DNA from: Sphingopyxis sp. USTB-05
GTDB taxonomy: Bacteria; Pseudomonadota; Alphaproteobacteria; Sphingomonadales; Sphingomonadaceae
Assembly: GCF_023822045.1 (NCBI RefSeq)
Contig: NZ_CP084712.1
Span: 62,001 to 126,000, forward strand
Length of the DNA stretch: 64,000 nt
Direction: 5' to 3'
Both the position numbers and the translations under genes were made by a program. Of the stretch, positions 57,451-64,000 are shown one piece after another. The notes beneath the pieces were generated by a model. The model ran no database searches. It was not told the DNA's origin and saw only the letters and a list, made by a program, of their open reading frames with translations. Each line of letters starts with the position of its first letter. The first letter of the stretch is position 1.

Positions 57451-57490
57451 AGAAAAAAGGGAGCCCGGGGTGACCCGTCTCCCTCTTTTC
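57451..57490 (-). terminator. Terminator of rplU-rpmA
   Basis: On the minus strand a stem (gggag ... ctccc with an inner GC-rich helix) is followed by TTTTTTCTT. It lies about 70 bases after the rpmA stop codon. Confidence 0.82.
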
Positions 57491-57562
57491 GAACTGGTTT
57501 CCGCTTGGGGCGGAAAGGACCGTTCCGGGTCATCCCTGGTGGACGACCCTGGAAGATCGTCC

Positions 57563-57832
57563 TTATTCGGCGGCTTCCGCCATGGCGTCGACCGACACAT
57601 ATTTGCGGCCAAGCTTGCCATCGTGGAATCGGACCTGGCCGTCGGCGGTTGCGAACAGCGTGTGGTCCTTGCCCATGCCAACGTTGACGCCCGGGTAGAC
57701 CCGGGTGCCGCGCTGGCGCACGATAATGTTGCCGCCGATCACTTCCTGACCGCCGAACTTCTTCACGCCAAGGCGGCGGCCGGCTGAGTCGCGACCGTTG
57801 CGCGAAGAACCGCCTGCTTTCTTATGTGCCAT
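57563..57832 (-). CDS. rpmA: 50S ribosomal protein L27
   Basis: The 89-residue protein has the start [20 protein letters not shown] and core [16 protein letters not shown] and GKDHTLFA, a normal L27. Its N terminus reaches the peptidyl-transferase centre. AAGGAG precedes the ATG. It follows rplU by 52 bases in the usual L21-L27 pair. Confidence 0.97.
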   Translation of the reverse strand: MAHKKAGGSSRNGRDSAGRRLGVKKFGGQEVIGGNIIVRQRGTRVYPGVNVGMGKDHTLFATADGQVRFHDGKLGRKYVSVDAMAEAAE

Positions 57833-57884
57833 GACTGATGCTCCTTAATTCGTTCGTTCGAGAGGCCGAGCCGCGTTGCCGCGC

Positions 57885-58373
57885 TCAGGCTTCCTTCTTG
57901 GGGGCTGCCTTCTTGGCAGCGGGCTTCTTTGCGGGCGCTTCGGCAGCGGCTTCGGCCTTCGGAGCAGCAGCCTTTTTAGGTGCGGCTTCCTTGGCGGGTG
58001 CTGCAGCCTTGGCTTCGGCAGCCGGAGCGGCCTCAGCCTTCGGAGCGGCTTCCTTCTTCGGCGCGGCCTTCTTGGCATCGCCGACAGCGAGGATGCGCAG
58101 CAGCGTCAGCGACTGACGGTGACCGTTGCGGCGACGGTAGTTATGCCGGCGGCGCTTCTTGAAGACGATGACCTTTTCGCCGCGCGTCTGGGCGATGATC
58201 TCGGCCGAAACGACGAGGCCTTCGGCGCTCTTCACTTCGCCGCCGTCACCGGCCAGCAGGATGTCGCCCAGCGACACGGTGTCGCCAGCTTCGCCGTCGA
58301 TCTTTTCAACGGCGATCTTGTCTCCAGCGGCGACGCGATACTGCTTGCCGCCCGTGCGCACGATTGCGAACAT
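57885..58373 (-). CDS. rplU: 50S ribosomal protein L21 with C-terminal extension
   Basis: This 162-residue product has a complete L21 core in residues 1-98 ([40 protein letters not shown]). Residues 99-162 are a low-complexity Ala/Lys/Pro/Glu tail resembling histone H1 tails. Typical L21 has about 103 residues. The codon pattern remains smooth across the junction, so the tail is probably real. A surface-exposed basic tail could contact rRNA or another polyanion; that is inference. Confidence 0.95.
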   Translation of the reverse strand: MFAIVRTGGKQYRVAAGDKIAVEKIDGEAGDTVSLGDILLAGDGGEVKSAEGLVVSAEIIAQTRGEKVIVFKKRRRHNYRRRNGHRQSLTLLRILAVGDAKKAAPKKEAAPKAEAAPAAEAKAAAPAKEAAPKKAAAPKAEAAAEAPAKKPAAKKAAPKKEA

Positions 58374-58601
58374 GGTCTTCCATCCAATCAGAAACTAAAA
58401 CACCCACGCTGCCAGTCACCCGCCAAAGCAGGCGATTTTTCCGGCATGCGGGAAAGTCAGCGCCACTAGCGAGACAGGGCGTCGCTGTCAACCGCCAAAT
58501 CCCGTGCTTTTCGTCCAAAAGCGCGGGGCGAGGTCGATTATCGCCCACGCTGCCGATTCGGCACTTGCTGCGCCGTCGGTGCGCCCATATCAGGGACGGC
58601 A

Positions 58602-59111
58602 ATGAAGCGCGCCCTTCTTTTTGCCCCGCTGCTCCTGTCGCTGCCCGCTTGCGCCGGGACACAGGCCAATGATGGCCCCTCGCTCGCGAAGCGCGCGGTC
58701 GAGGGGCGATTCGATGTCGCGCCGCCCGCGGTCGTCGTCGCGCCGCCGGGGCCGCTGCCCACCGACCTTGCCGGACGTCTCCAGCGCTGGGAAGCTGATG
58801 GTGCTGCCGGGCAGCAAGCCTTTGCCGCCGAGCGCGCCGCGACGGCATCGGCGGTTTCGGCCGCCGCAGGTGCTCCCGTCTCCAGCGAGCGCTGGGTCGT
58901 GGCGCAACAAGCGATTACGCGCCTGATCGCCGCGCGCGCGCCGCTCACGACGGCGCTTGCCGACATCGATCGTCTCTATATCGAGCGCAGTGTCGACGAT
59001 CAGATCGACGGGCTTCCGGACATTTATGCGCTGCGCGACCGGCTCGCCGATCTCGCCTCGACGCAGGATGCGGTGCTGGAGGCGCTGAACGCGCAACTGC
59101 CGGGGCAGTAG
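58602..59111 (+). CDS. Hypothetical lipoprotein
   Basis: The 169-residue protein has a lipoprotein-type signal (LLLSLPACAG, Cys about 17) followed by an Ala-rich helical region (about 60-165) with WVVAQQAITRLIA and YIERSVDDQIDGLPDIYALRD. I do not recognise a family. The pattern suggests a periplasmic helical bundle anchored in the membrane. It converges on pspF and ends just before a hairpin at 59117-59146. Confidence 0.7.
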   Translation: MKRALLFAPLLLSLPACAGTQANDGPSLAKRAVEGRFDVAPPAVVVAPPGPLPTDLAGRLQRWEADGAAGQQAFAAERAATASAVSAAAGAPVSSERWVVAQQAITRLIAARAPLTTALADIDRLYIERSVDDQIDGLPDIYALRDRLADLASTQDAVLEALNAQLPGQ

Positions 59112-59116
59112 TTTAT

Positions 59117-59146
59117 ATCCTCCCGTCGCTTTGCGGCAGGGAGGAT
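59117..59146. terminator. Hairpin between converging lipoprotein and pspF genes
   Basis: An 8-bp stem (atcctccc / gggaggat) with a 14-base loop sits in the 43-base gap between two converging stop codons. Confidence 0.6.
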
Positions 59147-59154
59147 CATCGTGC

Positions 59155-60186
59155 CTATTGGTTCAGCCCATGTTTCTTCAGCGCGTGGCGAATCTGGTCG
59201 TAACTCAGCGCCAGCGCCTCGGCGGCGACTTTCTGGTTGAAACGGCAGCGCGCCATCGTGTCCGACAATATCTGCTTTTCATAAGCGTCGACCGCCGCCC
59301 GCAGGTCGCTGACCGAGCCTGACGGCGCGGTCGCAGGCGCTTGCACCGCGTCGCTCGCGGGGCCCGGCGCAGACGCTTCGGATTTTGCGGGCGCCTTGCG
59401 CACCACCGGCTGCCAGGGGCTCGCGAACGGATCGAAGCTCAGCGCATCGACCGGCTTTTCGGGGTCGGCCCATCGATAGATTGCGCGTTCGATGACGTTC
59501 CTCAATTCGCGGACATTGCCGGGCCAGTCGTGCCCCTCCATAGCCGCGAGCGCGCGCGGCCCGAAGCCGGGCCATTCGTCCCAGCCGATCACCGCCGCCA
59601 TGCGTTGGCCGAAATAGGTAGCCAGCACCTCGATATCGCCTTCGCGCGCGCGCAAGGGGGGCAGGGTGATGACTTCGAACGACAGTCGGTCGAGCAGGTC
59701 GGCGCGGAAGCGATTGTCCTCGACCAGCGCGGGCAGATGTTCGTTGGTCGCCGCGACGATGCGCACATCGACGCGAATCGGACGCGACGATCCGACGCGC
59801 GTCACCTCGCCATATTCGACCGCACGCAGCAGCCGTTCCTGCGCGCCCATCGACATCGTTGCGAGTTCGTCGAGAAACAGCGTGCCACCGTCGGCTTCTT
59901 CGAAACGTCCTGCACGCGTGCGCGTCGCGCCGGTGAAGGCGCCGGCCTCGTGCCCGAAAAGTTCGGACTCGATCAGCGTTTCGGGCATCGCCGCGCAGTT
60001 CATGATGACATAGGGGCGATCCCAGCGTGTCGACAGGCGGTGGAGGCGCTCGGCGATGAGTTCCTTGCCCGTCCCGCGCTCGCCGATCACGAGCACCGGA
60101 CGGTCGAGCGAGGCGGCGAGGCTGGCGCGTTCGACCGCGTCCTGAAATGCCGCCGACTGGCCAATGAATTGCGTCTCGCGTTCCAT
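59155..60186 (-). CDS. pspF: PspF, sigma-54 activator of the phage-shock operon
   Basis: The 343-residue enhancer-binding protein lacks an N-terminal receiver, as PspF does. The AAA+ domain has Walker A IGERGTGKE (35-42), the sigma-54-contacting GAFTGA loop, LFLDELATMS (Walker B) and EVTRVGSSRPI. A C-terminal Fis-type helix-turn-helix has RCRFNQKVAAEALALSYDQI. In known systems PspA inhibits PspF until membrane stress frees it. The ATG at 60184-60186 is preferred to a TTG six bases upstream. It is divergent from the psp operon and shares its control region. Confidence 0.93.
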   Translation of the reverse strand: MERETQFIGQSAAFQDAVERASLAASLDRPVLVIGERGTGKELIAERLHRLSTRWDRPYVIMNCAAMPETLIESELFGHEAGAFTGATRTRAGRFEEADGGTLFLDELATMSMGAQERLLRAVEYGEVTRVGSSRPIRVDVRIVAATNEHLPALVEDNRFRADLLDRLSFEVITLPPLRAREGDIEVLATYFGQRMAAVIGWDEWPGFGPRALAAMEGHDWPGNVRELRNVIERAIYRWADPEKPVDALSFDPFASPWQPVVRKAPAKSEASAPGPASDAVQAPATAPSGSVSDLRAAVDAYEKQILSDTMARCRFNQKVAAEALALSYDQIRHALKKHGLNQ

Positions 60187-60194
60187 TCCCAATC

Positions 60195-60222
60195 ATTGGC
60201 AAATTTTCCCGTTGATTGGCAA
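60195..60222. promoter_or_regulatory. Putative PspF enhancer sites
   Basis: Two copies of ATTGGCAA start at 60195 and 60215, 20 bases apart (about two helical turns). They lie about 66-93 bases upstream of the sigma-54 promoter. Position and spacing fit upstream activating sequences for a PspF hexamer, and they adjoin the pspF start codon, so they may also serve autoregulation. Confidence 0.5.
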
Positions 60223-60285
60223 GTTAAATCGATTGAAGGCTCGATTTGCGAGTGAAGTTCGGCGGTTTTGTGCGCCTTTGCGCAA

Positions 60286-60302
60286 TTGGCACGCCTCCTG
60301 CA
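60286..60302 (+). promoter_or_regulatory. Sigma-54 promoter of the psp operon
   Basis: TTGGCACGCCTCCTGCA matches the consensus YTGGCACGNNNNTTGCW at all but one core base. The GG (60288-60289) and GC (60300-60301) are spaced exactly 12 bases apart. Transcription should begin near 60313, about 53 bases before the first gene. Confidence 0.85.
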
Positions 60303-60365
60303 AAGATTTCTGTGAACCGGCGCACGATGCGTCGGTGCAGCGAAAAACACAGGGAAGGTTGATCC

Positions 60366-60536
60366 ATGAAAACGATGTTTGCCCAGGCCGCCACTTTCGC
60401 GCTCAGCGCGGCCGGAGCGCTGGCCATTCTCGTCGGCGTGATCGACCAGCCCCAGGTTGCTGCCAGCGTCACCGGCACCCCCGCCGGCCCGCTGGTTGCC
60501 GCTGTCATGTCCCCGGCGGTCAGCGCTTTGGCCTGA
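60366..60536 (+). CDS. Small hydrophobic protein heading the psp operon
   Basis: A 56-codon gene begins at an ATG preceded by a strong GGGAAGG. The product (MKTMFAQAATFALSAAGALA...) has one hydrophobic segment (about 8-26). It resembles a signal peptide or a membrane anchor, followed by a short Ala/Val/Pro-rich tail. It is the first gene after the sigma-54 promoter and is followed by an intrinsic terminator, so it could be made in excess over PspA. No family was recognised. Codon use fits the neighbours. Confidence 0.7.
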   Translation: MKTMFAQAATFALSAAGALAILVGVIDQPQVAASVTGTPAGPLVAAVMSPAVSALA

Positions 60537-60542
60537 CCGGCA

Positions 60543-60593
60543 CTGGTGCCGGGGCACTCTCCCCCCTTGCCCCGCCCCGGCACCAGCTTTTTA
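60543..60593 (+). terminator. Intrinsic terminator/attenuator inside the psp operon
   Basis: A perfect 12-bp stem (ctggtgccgggg / ccccggcaccag) with a 20-base loop is followed by TTTTT at 60588-60592. It lies between the 56-codon gene and pspA. An alternative hairpin (ccggcac / gtgccgg, 60537-60552) uses part of the same left arm and could compete with it. Confidence 0.8.
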
Positions 60594-60634
60594 TAAAAGA
60601 CAATGGTCTCAAGATTTTCGACAGGAGTTTCAAA

Positions 60635-61300
60635 ATGGGTATTTTTTCACGAACCCGCGACATCATCGCCGCCAACGTCACCGACCTGCTCGACCGGGCC
60701 GAAGACCCGGAAAAGATGATCCGCCAGATCATCTTCGAGATGAACGAAACGCTCGTCGAAGTCCGCGCTTCCGCCGCCCGCACGATCGCGGACCAGAAGG
60801 AAATGCGCCGCCATATCGCCAAGCTCGAAAGCCTGCAGGATAGCTGGAAGGAAAAGGCCGAACTCGCACTGTCGAAGGACCGCGAAGACCTCGCCACCGC
60901 TGCGCTCGTCGAAAAGCAAAAGGCTGGCGACATGGCGGAGAAGCTGAAAGCCGAGATTGCCGTCCTCGATGACGCGCTGACCGGTTATGAAGCCGATATC
61001 ACCAAGCTGCAGAAAAAACTCAGCGAAGCGCGCGCGCGCCAGTCGAGTGTCGTCAACCGCCTCGAAAGCGCCGAGAACCGCTACAAGCTGCGCGAGATGA
61101 CGAACGGCGACCGGGTCGAAGATGCCTTCTCGCGCTTCGAGATCCTCGAACGCCGCGTCGACGAAGCCGAAGGCCGCGCCGATGCGCTGGGCCTTGGCTA
61201 TAAAAAGTCGCTCGACGAGGAAATCGCCGAACTGCAGGCCGCCGACAAGGTCGCCGACGAACTCGCCGCGCTGAAAGCCGCGCAGGCCAGCAAACAGTAA
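60635..61300 (+). CDS. pspA: Phage shock protein A (PspA/IM30 family)
   Basis: The 221-residue coiled-coil protein has the N-terminal amphipathic helix MGIFSRTRDIIAANV and the PspA core DPEKMIRQIIFEMNE. Later segments include DRVEDAFSRFEILERRVDEAEG. PspA binds stressed inner membrane, keeps the proton barrier intact and inhibits PspF. ACAGGAG precedes the ATG. It lies downstream of the sigma-54 promoter and the internal terminator, so its level depends on readthrough. Confidence 0.96.
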   Translation: MGIFSRTRDIIAANVTDLLDRAEDPEKMIRQIIFEMNETLVEVRASAARTIADQKEMRRHIAKLESLQDSWKEKAELALSKDREDLATAALVEKQKAGDMAEKLKAEIAVLDDALTGYEADITKLQKKLSEARARQSSVVNRLESAENRYKLREMTNGDRVEDAFSRFEILERRVDEAEGRADALGLGYKKSLDEEIAELQAADKVADELAALKAAQASKQ

Positions 61301-61312
61301 GGAGCCTGACCG

Positions 61313-61588
61313 ATGGAAGAGATCATTATCGTCCCGATCGTTATCGGAACCCTCTTCCTCGGTCTGCCCTGGCTGATCCTCCACTACATCACGAAGTGGA
61401 AGCAGGCCAAGACACTGACCGGGGAAGACGAACAACTGCTCGACGAACTTTACGATACCGCACGGCGCCTCGAAAATCGCCTGCACACTGTCGAACGCAT
61501 CATCAGCGCCGACCATCCCGACTTCCGCCCCGCGGTACGCAGCGATGAAGAGCTGGCGCAACTCGAAAACAACAGCCGGAGGAACTGA
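61313..61588 (+). CDS. pspB: Phage shock protein B
   Basis: The 91-residue protein has one N-terminal membrane helix (about 3-24: EIIIVPIVIGTLFLGLPWLIL) and a cytosolic coiled coil with DELYDTARRLENRLHTVERII, typical of PspB, followed by a short acidic tail. PspB and PspC sense envelope damage and draw PspA from PspF. It is 12 bases downstream of pspA. Its RLENRLHTVERI segment is echoed in the small genes downstream. Confidence 0.92.
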   Translation: MEEIIIVPIVIGTLFLGLPWLILHYITKWKQAKTLTGEDEQLLDELYDTARRLENRLHTVERIISADHPDFRPAVRSDEELAQLENNSRRN

Positions 61589-61589
61589 G

Positions 61590-61970
61590 ATGTCTGCCAG
61601 CCGCACAAAATTCTACCTCGACAAGCAGAACGCCAAATGGAGCGGTGTGTGCGCCGGGATCGCCGACTATAGTGGGATCGATGTCCTCTGGGTTCGCGTC
61701 GGGGCGGTGCTCCTCACGCTGATGGGCGGCTTCCCCTGGACGCTGATCGCTTACTGGATGGTTGCATGGATGGGCACGCCCAAGCCGTTCGCGCTCTATG
61801 GTTCGACCGAGGAAGCGAAATTCTGGCAGGGGGTGCGAAGCAATCCGACGGCATCGACCCGCGACATCAAGTCGCGCTTCCGCGACATCGACCGCCGGCT
61901 TGCCGACATCGAGCAATATTACACGAGCCACAATCGCCGCCTCGCCGACGAGATCGACGCGCTGCGCTGA
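61590..61970 (+). CDS. pspC: Phage shock protein C
   Basis: The 126-residue PspC-domain protein has KFYLDKQNAKWSGVCAGIAD and a hydrophobic helix (VLLTLMGGFPWTLIAYWMVAW). The cytosolic tail ends RRLADIEQYYTSHNRRLADEIDALR, given here in two parts, RRLADIEQYY and RRLADEIDALR. The last element matches the ends of the four small proteins encoded next. CCGGAGG lies before the ATG. The gene begins 1 base after the pspB stop codon, so translation is probably coupled. Confidence 0.92.
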   Translation: MSASRTKFYLDKQNAKWSGVCAGIADYSGIDVLWVRVGAVLLTLMGGFPWTLIAYWMVAWMGTPKPFALYGSTEEAKFWQGVRSNPTASTRDIKSRFRDIDRRLADIEQYYTSHNRRLADEIDALR

Positions 61971-62013
61971 GCGGCACCCAAAGATCCTTGGGGCGCAAAC
62001 AGGGAGATAGAAA

Positions 62014-62313
62014 ATGAATTTCGGTGGTACCGGTTTTGTCCTCGCCATCATCGCATTGTCGATCGGCGGCTGGATGTTCACCACCTGGATCCGCGCAAAG
62101 CACGGCTATCCCGTTGAGAATGAATGGGGCGGCACGGTTCATCGAACCGACCCCGACGCTGATCGAAAAATCGCCCTGCTGACCGATGACAACGCCAAGC
62201 TGGCGGGGCAGGTCAGCCGGCTGGAAGAGCGGATCTCGGTGCTCGAACGCATCGCGACCGAGAACAACGGTCAGGCGGCGCAGCTCGCCGACCAGATCGA
62301 CCGCCTGCGCTGA
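62014..62313 (+). CDS. PspB-like single-helix coiled-coil protein 1
   Basis: The 99-residue protein has an N-terminal membrane helix (about 5-25) running into MFTTWIRAKHGYPVENEWGG, then a coiled coil SRLEERISVLERIATENN and the terminal LADQIDRLR. GGGAGATAG precedes the ATG. It is not a known Psp protein by length or name, but the helix-plus-coil plan and LERIAT motif ally it with PspB. It probably sits in the inner membrane with the coil in the cytosol. Confidence 0.83.
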   Translation: MNFGGTGFVLAIIALSIGGWMFTTWIRAKHGYPVENEWGGTVHRTDPDADRKIALLTDDNAKLAGQVSRLEERISVLERIATENNGQAAQLADQIDRLR

Positions 62314-62327
62314 GAGGATTTGAGAGC

Positions 62328-62645
62328 ATGAATCTGGATGTCCTGAATACCATCGCCCCCGTCGCCGCCGTCGTCGGCCTGGCCGGGGTCGGCGGTTGGG
62401 TCTTCACGACCTGGATCCGCGTCAAGAATGGCTATCCGCTCGAAAACAGCTGGGGCAAGGCGATCTATCCCAAGACCAGCGACGAAGCGATGGAACGCGT
62501 CAAGCTGATCAGCCAGGAAAATGCCCAACTGCGCGCCGAACTTGGTTCGGTGAAAGATCGCCTCGCGGTGATCGAGCGCATCGTCACCGACGAGGGCCAC
62601 CGGCTGAGCCACGAGATCGAGGCGCTGCGGCGCCCGTCGAACTGA
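62328..62645 (+). CDS. PspB-like single-helix coiled-coil protein 2
   Basis: The 105-residue protein has a membrane helix (about 10-29: IAPVAAVVGLAGVGGWVF) running into TTWIRVKNGYPLENSWG, clearly related to protein 1. The coil reads ELGSVKDRLAVIERIVTDEG and ends LSHEIEALRRP. GAGAGG or AGGATT lies before the ATG. It is 14 bases from the previous gene. Confidence 0.83.
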   Translation: MNLDVLNTIAPVAAVVGLAGVGGWVFTTWIRVKNGYPLENSWGKAIYPKTSDEAMERVKLISQENAQLRAELGSVKDRLAVIERIVTDEGHRLSHEIEALRRPSN

Positions 62646-62656
62646 GGAAACGGAAT

Positions 62657-62920
62657 ATGGAAGCGATTGTCATCCTCATTATCGTCGTCGGTCTGCCCGT
62701 CACGCTCGGCATCGGCTACGCTGCCTATGAACGCCACCTCAAGTTCAAGGAACGGCAGTTCAAGGCGATCACCAACGAGACCGCCGAAAAGGCCGCGCAA
62801 TATGCGGCGCAAACTGAACGGCTGGAGGCACGCGTCCGCGTTCTCGAGCGCATCGTTACCGACAAGGGAATTGATGTCGCCGACGAGATCGAAAAGCTGC
62901 GCGACGCCCCGCTGAACTGA
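62657..62920 (+). CDS. PspB-like single-helix coiled-coil protein 3
   Basis: The 87-residue protein has a membrane helix (about 3-23: AIVILIIVVGLPVTLGIGYA) and a basic stretch (YERHLKFKERQFK). The coil TERLEARVRVLERIVTDKG ends VADEIEKLRDAPLN. GAGGAAACGG precedes the ATG. A longer frame from 62396 exists but overlaps the previous gene without support. It is probably translated with its neighbours. Confidence 0.82.
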   Translation: MEAIVILIIVVGLPVTLGIGYAAYERHLKFKERQFKAITNETAEKAAQYAAQTERLEARVRVLERIVTDKGIDVADEIEKLRDAPLN

Positions 62921-62945
62921 ATAATAAACGAAAGGATTCTTCCCC

Positions 62946-63215
62946 ATGAACCCCTTTGAAATGGTCATCGGCATCGTTCTGATCGTGACGATCGGCAGCA
63001 TCATTCGCGCCAAGCACGGCATCCGCCGCGACAATAAGGGCAATGAATTTTTTGTCGGCAACGCTGCGGACAATGCAGAGACCAAGGCGCTGCAGGCCGA
63101 AATCCGCGCGCTCAAGGATCGCATCCAGGTGCTTGAACGCATCGCCACCGACAATAATCGCGCCGTTACGCTCGATCAGGAAATCGAGAAGCTGCGCGAC
63201 AGCAGCAAAATCTGA
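62946..63215 (+). CDS. PspB-like single-helix coiled-coil protein 4
   Basis: The 89-residue protein has a short helix (about 4-22: FEMVIGIVLIVTIGSIIRA) running into KHGIRRDNKGNE, similar to the RAKHGYP segment of protein 1. The coil RALKDRIQVLERIATDNN ends LDQEIEKLRDSSKI. GAAAGGA precedes the ATG. It keeps the LERIATD motif exactly. Confidence 0.82.
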   Translation: MNPFEMVIGIVLIVTIGSIIRAKHGIRRDNKGNEFFVGNAADNAETKALQAEIRALKDRIQVLERIATDNNRAVTLDQEIEKLRDSSKI

Positions 63216-63238
63216 ATGCCGGAAAAGGAGCAACGCTC

Positions 63239-63484
63239 ATGGCTTTCATCACTCCAGACTTCACTGCCGCGGCCGTCGCGCTCACCGCGCTGAGCATCGT
63301 CAGCCTTGTCGCGCTCCGCGGCTGGCGCGACTGGATCCAGCTCAAGCGTGAGGAGCTCGCCGCGGGGCACGCGCCGCTGGCGCAGGATCCCGGCGTTCCG
63401 CACGCCGGGTCGCGGATCGAGATCGCCGACCTTAAGGAACGGCTGCGCAAGCTCGAAGCCATCGCGGCGGGGGTCGACCTTTAA
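63239..63484 (+). CDS. PspB-like single-helix coiled-coil protein 5 (divergent)
   Basis: The 81-residue protein has a membrane helix (about 8-27: TAAAVALTALSIVSLVALRG) followed by WRDWIQLKREE and a short coil IADLKERLRKLEAIAAGVDL. It keeps the helix-coil plan but lacks the terminal EIxxLR, so it may be a diverged copy. AAGGAG precedes the ATG. It ends 22 bases before a strong hairpin that probably closes the operon. Confidence 0.8.
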   Translation: MAFITPDFTAAAVALTALSIVSLVALRGWRDWIQLKREELAAGHAPLAQDPGVPHAGSRIEIADLKERLRKLEAIAAGVDL

Positions 63485-63506
63485 ACACCCCGCCCCGCGC
63501 GGCACC

Positions 63507-63560
63507 GGCCCGCTCCCCTGTCAGGCGCCATCCGTCCGGCGGCTGACAGGGGAGCGGGCC
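63507..63560 (+). terminator. Hairpin closing the psp operon
   Basis: An 18-bp perfect stem (ggcccgctcccctgtcag / ctgacaggggagcgggcc) has an 18-base loop. A weak T-rich stretch (tgttgttt) follows. It separates the psp genes from sufE. Confidence 0.7.
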
Positions 63561-63613
63561 GATGTTGTTTCGGGGCCTTCCAACCCGGCGCCATCTGTGC
63601 GAGGGGCGCGGCC

Positions 63614-64000
63614 ATGCGCAGTCTCGACGACATCTTCGAAGAATATGAGTTTCTCGACGGCGACGATCGCTATCGCCTGTTGATCGACCTCGGCCGGACG
63701 CTCGAGCCGATGCCCGACGCCCTTAAGACCGATGCGACACTGGTGCGCGGCTGCTCGGCGAGCGTCTGGGTCTATCCGGTCCCGCGCGAGGACGGACAGC
63801 TACATTTTCTCGCCGACAGCAATGCGGCGATTACCAAAGGGATCGTCGCGCTCGTGCTGGCCGCGGTGCAGGACAAGTCCGCGGCCGAAGTGGCCGACAT
63901 GGACGTCGCCGCAGCGCTCGCCCCCTTCGACCTCACGCGCCAGCTATCGTCGAACCGCACGCAGGGCGTTCCGAACATGATCGCGCTGGTTCAGGATACT
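63614..64000 (+). CDS. sufE: SufE-family Fe-S assembly protein (3' end outside window)
   Basis: The visible 129 codons start MRSLDDIFEEYEFLDGDDRYR and contain the SufE active-site region LVRGCSASVWVYP, with the sulfur-accepting Cys at about residue 47. The segment FLADSNAAITKGIVALVL is also typical. SufE receives persulfide from the cysteine desulfurase SufS. The gene is cut by the window edge, and the suf operon is not visible. Confidence 0.9.
   Translation, partial: MRSLDDIFEEYEFLDGDDRYRLLIDLGRTLEPMPDALKTDATLVRGCSASVWVYPVPREDGQLHFLADSNAAITKGIVALVLAAVQDKSAAEVADMDVAAALAPFDLTRQLSSNRTQGVPNMIALVQDT

Overview
The window is a stretch of high-GC chromosome from an alphaproteobacterium of the Sphingomonadaceae, most like Sphingopyxis. 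This is inferred from gene content and order; no database was searched. The pointers are an F1 operon atpHAGDC with an 85-residue epsilon subunit, the block chvI-chvG-hprK-rapZ-EIIA-HPr facing pckA, a free-standing NDUFA12 gene followed by a DUF2155 lipoprotein and aat, TonB-dependent receptors, and a heat-shock promoter of the alphaproteobacterial type in front of dnaK. Genes are closely packed on both strands with short gaps. I saw no rRNA, tRNA, prophage, insertion sequence or CRISPR array.

Layout. 1-9.3 kb: a truncated collagen-like lipoprotein, a TonB-dependent receptor, DUF3297, a CHAP amidase, a membrane GGDEF-EAL protein and a fatty acyl-AMP ligase. 9.4-15 kb: recX, a DUF192 lipoprotein, NDUFA12-DUF2155, aat, an exported methyltransferase, a small membrane protein and cpaF. 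15.2-20.1 kb: the F1 ATP synthase operon. 20.3-29.9 kb: a dienelactone hydrolase, an unknown secreted protein, a membrane-anchored trypsin-like protease, DUF2306, DUF1203-ada, and two related secreted metallopeptidase-like TPR proteins on either side of a PEP mutase/isocitrate lyase family gene. 29.9-38 kb: priA, a PepSY protein with a siderophore receptor, and a patatin. 38-44.7 kb: dnaK-dnaJ, a PCu(A)C copper chaperone, a HExxH protein, rmuC and a META lipoprotein. 44.7-52 kb: the carbon/envelope regulatory cluster and pckA. 52-58.4 kb: DUF2268 and DUF885 hydrolases, DUF3597, DUF937, a GNAT enzyme and rplU-rpmA. 58.6-64 kb: a lipoprotein, the phage-shock (psp) locus, and the start of sufE.

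The most unusual region is the psp locus at 59.1-63.6 kb. pspF faces an operon that starts from a near-consensus sigma-54 promoter. The operon opens with a 56-codon gene of unknown function, followed by a strong intrinsic terminator placed before pspA. Then come pspA, pspB and pspC, and after them five tandem small genes. Each of the five encodes one N-terminal membrane helix and a coiled coil. Four of them share with PspB a motif of the form RLxxLERIxT, and they share with PspC a terminal LxxEIxxLR. This looks like an expanded, modular phage-shock membrane complex.

Several families of intergenic inverted repeats recur across the window. The aat gene appears to start at CTG and to overlap the DUF2155 gene tail to tail by more than 200 bases. 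Low-complexity Lys/Ala/Pro extensions occur on AtpD (N-terminal) and L21 (C-terminal).
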